Shown here: positions 13,161 through 15,632 of the stretch, piece by piece | Numbering within the stretch: the stretch's first letter is position 1 | Layout: every line of letters begins with the position of its first letter | NCBI GenBank assembly: GCA_947178195.1 | Contig: CAMWXM010000038.1 | Span: forward strand, 1 to 15,632 | DNA from: an uncultured Ruminococcus sp. | GTDB taxonomy: Bacteria; Bacillota; Clostridia; Oscillospirales; Ruminococcaceae | Direction of reading: 5' to 3' | Length of the DNA stretch: 15,632 bases | Program-made: the position numbers and the translations under genes | Notes under the pieces: generated by a model | Told to the model about the DNA's origin: nothing | The model's database searches: none | What the model saw: only the letters and a program-made list of their open reading frames with translations

Positions 13161-13749
13161 AAGAGAAAGCGCTAAATTTTCCTGATGAAGCAGAACACTG
13201 TCCTGTACGGTAAGGGGAGTTAGGCAAAATTCCAGATTGCTGTTATTCGGCGTCAGTCATGATGTCGCACACCTTCTGTGCTGCAGCTTCCGGTACAGTG
13301 ATAACTCCTATGCGTATATCATGCATCTGACAATAAAATCTAAGCTCTTCGACCGGATATATGGGTTTTCCTGAAATAGTGTTGCCTGTCCGTTCTTTAT
13401 CGCTGTCAAATGCCGCACCGATTTCAATGCCGTAAGCAGAAAAAACCTCAAATCCCATAAGAGCCTTTCCTAATTTTCCGGCTCCGACGATCACAGCCAG
13501 GCTTCGTTTATAAAGTCCGAGACAGTTTTTCAGGTTTCTGATAAGCTCCGTTTTTGAGTAGCCTATCTTTGTCTTTCCCTTTTCGCTTACATCGTTCAGA
13601 TCTTTTCTTACCTGTACCTCGCCGAGGTTTAATGCTTTTGCGATCAACGTTGCAGAGACGGTATCGCTACTTATCAAAGGCGACTTCAGATAACGTAAAT
13701 AGGCTGGCAACCTGCCAAGAGGGGAACGTGTTATTGCTGCATGTTTCAT
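13137..13749 (-). pseudogene. rex: Redox-sensing repressor Rex with frameshifted C-terminus
   Basis: ATG 13749 lies eight bases after AGGAGG; a GTG at 13758 abuts that site and is rejected. Residues 1-60 are the winged-helix DNA-binding domain (PLGRLPAYLRYLK, VQVRKDLNDV). GAGKLG (89-94) starts the NADH-binding Rossmann fold. The open frame stops at TAA 13245-13243 after 168 residues, just where family members continue with G-I-x-x-I-W-N-F-A-P. That motif is present in a neighbouring frame (ITAIWNFA), and VQDSVLLHQENLALSLTYLR is found in a third, ending at TAA 13139-13137. At least two or three small indels within about 45 bases therefore disrupt the last 40 residues, including the domain-swapped helix that stabilises the Rex dimer. 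Rex represses fermentation genes such as adhE when NADH is low. Confidence 0.8.
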
Positions 13750-13777
13750 GCTATTCACCTCCTCGAAGGCTCTCTGC

Positions 13778-13795
13778 TTGTTATAATTATAACAA
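13778..13795 (-). promoter_or_regulatory. Rex operator overlapping the rex promoter
   Basis: TTGTTATAATTATAACAA is a perfect 18-bp palindrome fitting the Rex-binding consensus TTGTTA-N6-TAACAA. It lies about 30 bases before the rex start and contains a TATAAT -10 box, with a weak TTCCCA -35 box 17 bases upstream on the minus strand. Autorepression of rex under low NADH/NAD is the natural reading. Confidence 0.78.
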
Positions 13796-13820
13796 ATAAT
13801 CGGTCATCTGGGAATAATCA

Positions 13821-13856
13821 AAAAGGTATATCAGTATTAGCAGTATCGATATACCT
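13821..13856 (-). terminator. Hairpin upstream of the rex promoter, minus strand
   Basis: AGGTATATC (13824-13832) pairs perfectly with GATATACCT (13848-13856), with a 15-base loop. On the minus strand it is followed by TTTTGATTATT. It is the second hairpin after lysR and may back up the first. Confidence 0.45.
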
Positions 13857-13876
13857 CGTAGTGAAATCAAAACAAC

Positions 13877-13921
13877 AAAAAGCGGCAGCTCTCACTTATG
13901 CAAGAAAAAGCTGCTGCTTTT
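13877..13921 (-). terminator. Terminator after the lysR gene
   Basis: AAAAGCGGCAGCT (13878-13890) pairs with AGCTGCTGCTTTT (13909-13921) with one wobble; loop 18 bases. On the minus strand the stem is followed by TTTTTGTTGTTTTG. It lies 55 bases after the lysR stop. Confidence 0.65.
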
Positions 13922-13975
13922 GTAATAATTATTCTGTTTTACGGCTGCATACTTCAGAGAAATTCTCGTTTTGAT

Positions 13976-14359
13976 TTAGGAATTCGTTTCTTTATAAAAG
14001 ATTTCAGCTGAGTCAGCGCCGATAAAGGTAGAGAACCTTGCAAAAGCGTTTGATATGTAACTTGCCCTCGGCACGGATATAGAAAATTTCTGCTTTTTGG
14101 GCAATCCGTACCGATACATTTTTTCAACATCGTTGATCTGATCCAGAATCCCAGTAGCATAGCCGATAAATTTCTCTCCCTCCGGCGTTAATGTCATACC
14201 TTTTGCAGAACGGTCGAAAATGTAAATTCTAAGATCTGCTTCCAATTCCTTGATAGATCGCCTCAGATTTGGCTGTGCTATCAAGAGAAACTCAGATGCT
14301 TTATTGATCGATCCTATTTTCGCCACTTCAACAGCATATTTCATATGAAGTATGTTCAT
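13976..14359 (-). CDS. LysR-family regulator, C-terminally short
   Basis: 127 residues from ATG 14359, with AAAGGAGAG on the minus strand. Residues 1-65 are a typical LysR winged helix-turn-helix: MKYAVEVAKIGSINKASEFL, AQPNLRRSIKELEADL and IFDRSAKGMTLTPEGEKFI. A linker helix (66-85) and the first strand of the effector domain (KFSISVPRASYIS) follow. The frame then ends at AEIFYKETNS, while family members have about 300 residues, so most of the co-inducer domain is missing. The sequence after the stop does not look like LysR in any frame I tried. The product could still bind DNA through the HTH and linker helix, but not respond normally to an effector. It starts 52 bases after the ABC exporter gene, so the two may be co-transcribed. 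Confidence 0.78.
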   Translation of the reverse strand: MNILHMKYAVEVAKIGSINKASEFLLIAQPNLRRSIKELEADLRIYIFDRSAKGMTLTPEGEKFIGYATGILDQINDVEKMYRYGLPKKQKFSISVPRASYISNAFARFSTFIGADSAEIFYKETNS

Positions 14360-14411
14360 ATAGCTCTCTCCTTTATAATAGGCAGTCTTTGTGCGGTGTT
14401 ACCTTAAATAA

Positions 14412-15632
14412 TTATTCCAGTTCAAAAGCGCCGGTATAAAGCTGATAGTACTGACCTTTCTGTGCAATGAGCTCGTCATGATTACCACGTTCGGCTATAT
14501 GTCCGTGATCGAGAACAATAATGACATCTGAATTTTTTACTGTAGACAGACGATGAGCAATGACAAATACTGTTCTGCCCTCCATAAGAGCGTCCATACC
14601 ACGCTGAACAATCGCTTCCGTTCTGGTATCAATGGAGGAAGTTGCCTCGTCAAGGATCATAACCGGTGGATCTGCAACGGCTGCACGGGCTATGGAAAGA
14701 AGCTGCCGCTGTCCCTGCGAAAGATTTGCTCCGTTTCCGGTAAGCTGCGTCTGATAACCGTCCGGCAGACGTGTTATAAAATCATCTGCACCCGCAAGCT
14801 TTGCTGCATCTATACATTCCTTATCGCTTGCGTCCAGTTTTCCGTAACGTATATTTTCCATTACCGTACCTGTAAACAAATTGACATCCTGCAATACAAT
14901 GCCCAGAGAATGGCGCAGATCGCTTTTCGTGATTTTATTGATATTGATTCCGTCATATCGTATTTTTCCGTCTGCAATATCATAAAAACGATTCAGCAGA
15001 TTGGTAATTGTTGTTTTTCCTGCACCTGTTGCACCAACGAATGCAACCTTTTGTCCCGGCTTTGCATGAATACTGACATTATGAAGTACCGTTTTTCCCT
15101 CAACATATGCAAAATCTACATCGAATAGCTGTACATCGCCGTTTAGTTTGGTATACGTTACAGAACCGTCCGCCTGATGCGGATGCTTCCATGCCCAGAG
15201 ACCTGTTCTTTCTGTACATTCTGTCAGAATACCATTTTTTTCTTTTACATTTACAAGCTTAACATATCCATCGTCCTGTTCAGGCTGCTGATCCATCAGA
15301 TTGAAGATACGCTCTGTACCTGCTAGTCCCATAACAACAGCATTTATCTGATTGGACACCTGATTGATATTACCGACGAACTGCTTTGTCATATTCAAAA
15401 ACGGTACGACAATACTGATGCTGATCGCCATTCCTGAAAGACTGACATTCGGCGTATTAAAAAGCAACAGAGTACCGCCAATAATTGCAACGATAACATA
15501 CAGAACATTACCGATATTATTTAATATCGGCATCAGAATGTTGGCATACTTATTGGCACGTTTCGATTCTTCAAACAATTTTTCATTCAAACGGTCAAAA
15601 TCTGCTTTACTGTCTTCTTCATGACAGAACAC
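14412..15632 (-). CDS. ABC exporter, fused permease/ATPase (5' end outside window)
   Basis: At least 406 residues; the frame is open to the window edge, where the GTG is simply an internal Val codon. Residues 1-110 are the end of a type IV exporter membrane domain, with two helices (about 36-58 and 65-80) and the coupling region before GLAGTERIFNLMD. The nucleotide-binding domain has Walker A GATGAGKTT (200-208), Q-loop LQDVN, signature LSQGQ (304-308), Walker B VMILDEA (324-330) with the catalytic Glu, and H-loop His360. An insertion with WAWKHPHQADGSV (146-158) before the domain is common in clostridial MsbA/LmrA-like exporters, which usually work as heterodimers encoded in tandem. The partner would lie outside the window. 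Substrate is probably a drug, lipid or peptide but cannot be read here. Confidence 0.92.
   Translation of the reverse strand: MFCHEEDSKADFDRLNEKLFEESKRANKYANILMPILNNIGNVLYVIVAIIGGTLLLFNTPNVSLSGMAISISIVVPFLNMTKQFVGNINQVSNQINAVVMGLAGTERIFNLMDQQPEQDDGYVKLVNVKEKNGILTECTERTGLWAWKHPHQADGSVTYTKLNGDVQLFDVDFAYVEGKTVLHNVSIHAKPGQKVAFVGATGAGKTTITNLLNRFYDIADGKIRYDGININKITKSDLRHSLGIVLQDVNLFTGTVMENIRYGKLDASDKECIDAAKLAGADDFITRLPDGYQTQLTGNGANLSQGQRQLLSIARAAVADPPVMILDEATSSIDTRTEAIVQRGMDALMEGRTVFVIAHRLSTVKNSDVIIVLDHGHIAERGNHDELIAQKGQYYQLYTGAFELE

Noticed and set aside
13756..13758. GTG at 13758 as start of rex
   Set aside because: It abuts the AGGAGG sequence with no spacing; ATG 13749 has the proper distance.
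14553..15128. 191-codon plus-strand frame opposite the ABC exporter
   Set aside because: It is antisense to conserved ATPase motifs; the Cys-rich composition is typical of a reverse-strand by-product.

Overview
The window looks like a piece of a low-GC gut or rumen clostridial chromosome, most like Ruminococcus/Oscillospiraceae. Pointers are strong AGGAGG-type ribosome binding sites, TTGACA/TATAAT promoters, some TTG starts, tRNA genes with encoded CCA, a LytR-CpsA-Psr (LCP) cell-wall protein, a Rex/AdhE redox module and conjugative-element genes of the Tn1549/CD1107 type. The genus is an inference; no rRNA or marker gene is present.

Layout. (1) 1-2768, plus strand: the 3' part of a membrane-anchored C39-like cysteine peptidase, a terminator, then a 31-residue membrane peptide and an LCP protein with six 14-residue QRPQG-type repeats. 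(2) 2800-5106: tRNA-Lys(TTT) with a consensus promoter and terminator, then three AT-rich plus-strand genes: a catalytically dead ABC-ATPase-like protein, a secreted NTF2-fold immunity-like protein and a HEAT-repeat-like protein. No toxin is visible beside them, so this may be a small orphan-immunity cluster. (3) 5331-12251: tRNA-Leu(TAA), whose last 56 bases (CCA included) are repeated 6834 bp downstream with one mismatch. The segment between is a decayed integrative element. It carries a truncated topB, a DUF3789-type peptide, a PAPS-reductase-family gene and a C5-cytosine methyltransferase, both broken by in-frame stops. It also carries a 44-residue membrane peptide, an ORF joining a helix-turn-helix domain to a CD1107/DUF4366 membrane protein, and a small winged-helix-like protein. 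A plus-strand pair (zinc ribbon and a frameshifted Rpn-type nuclease) lies inside the minus-strand backbone. No integrase, relaxase or type IV secretion gene remains. The right end has arrays of short direct repeats next to the att copy. (4) 12252-15632, minus strand: an adhE fragment that stops before the expected catalytic Cys, a rex gene with a frameshifted C-terminus behind an 18-bp perfect palindrome matching the Rex operator, a C-terminally short LysR gene, and the 3' part of an ABC exporter running off the window.

How it fits together. The element is best read as a remnant of a Tn1549-like integrative conjugative element that entered the 3' end of tRNA-Leu and lost most of its transfer genes by internal deletion; one deletion created the HTH::CD1107 chimera. 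Decay also affects the flank to its right, where adhE, rex and lysR are each damaged at the C-terminal end. The three stops inside the methyltransferase and PAPS-reductase genes all fall where Gln is expected (CAA/CAG to TAA/TAG), while both frames are otherwise free of stops and frameshifts. That suggests recent C-to-T inactivation, or less likely stop suppression.
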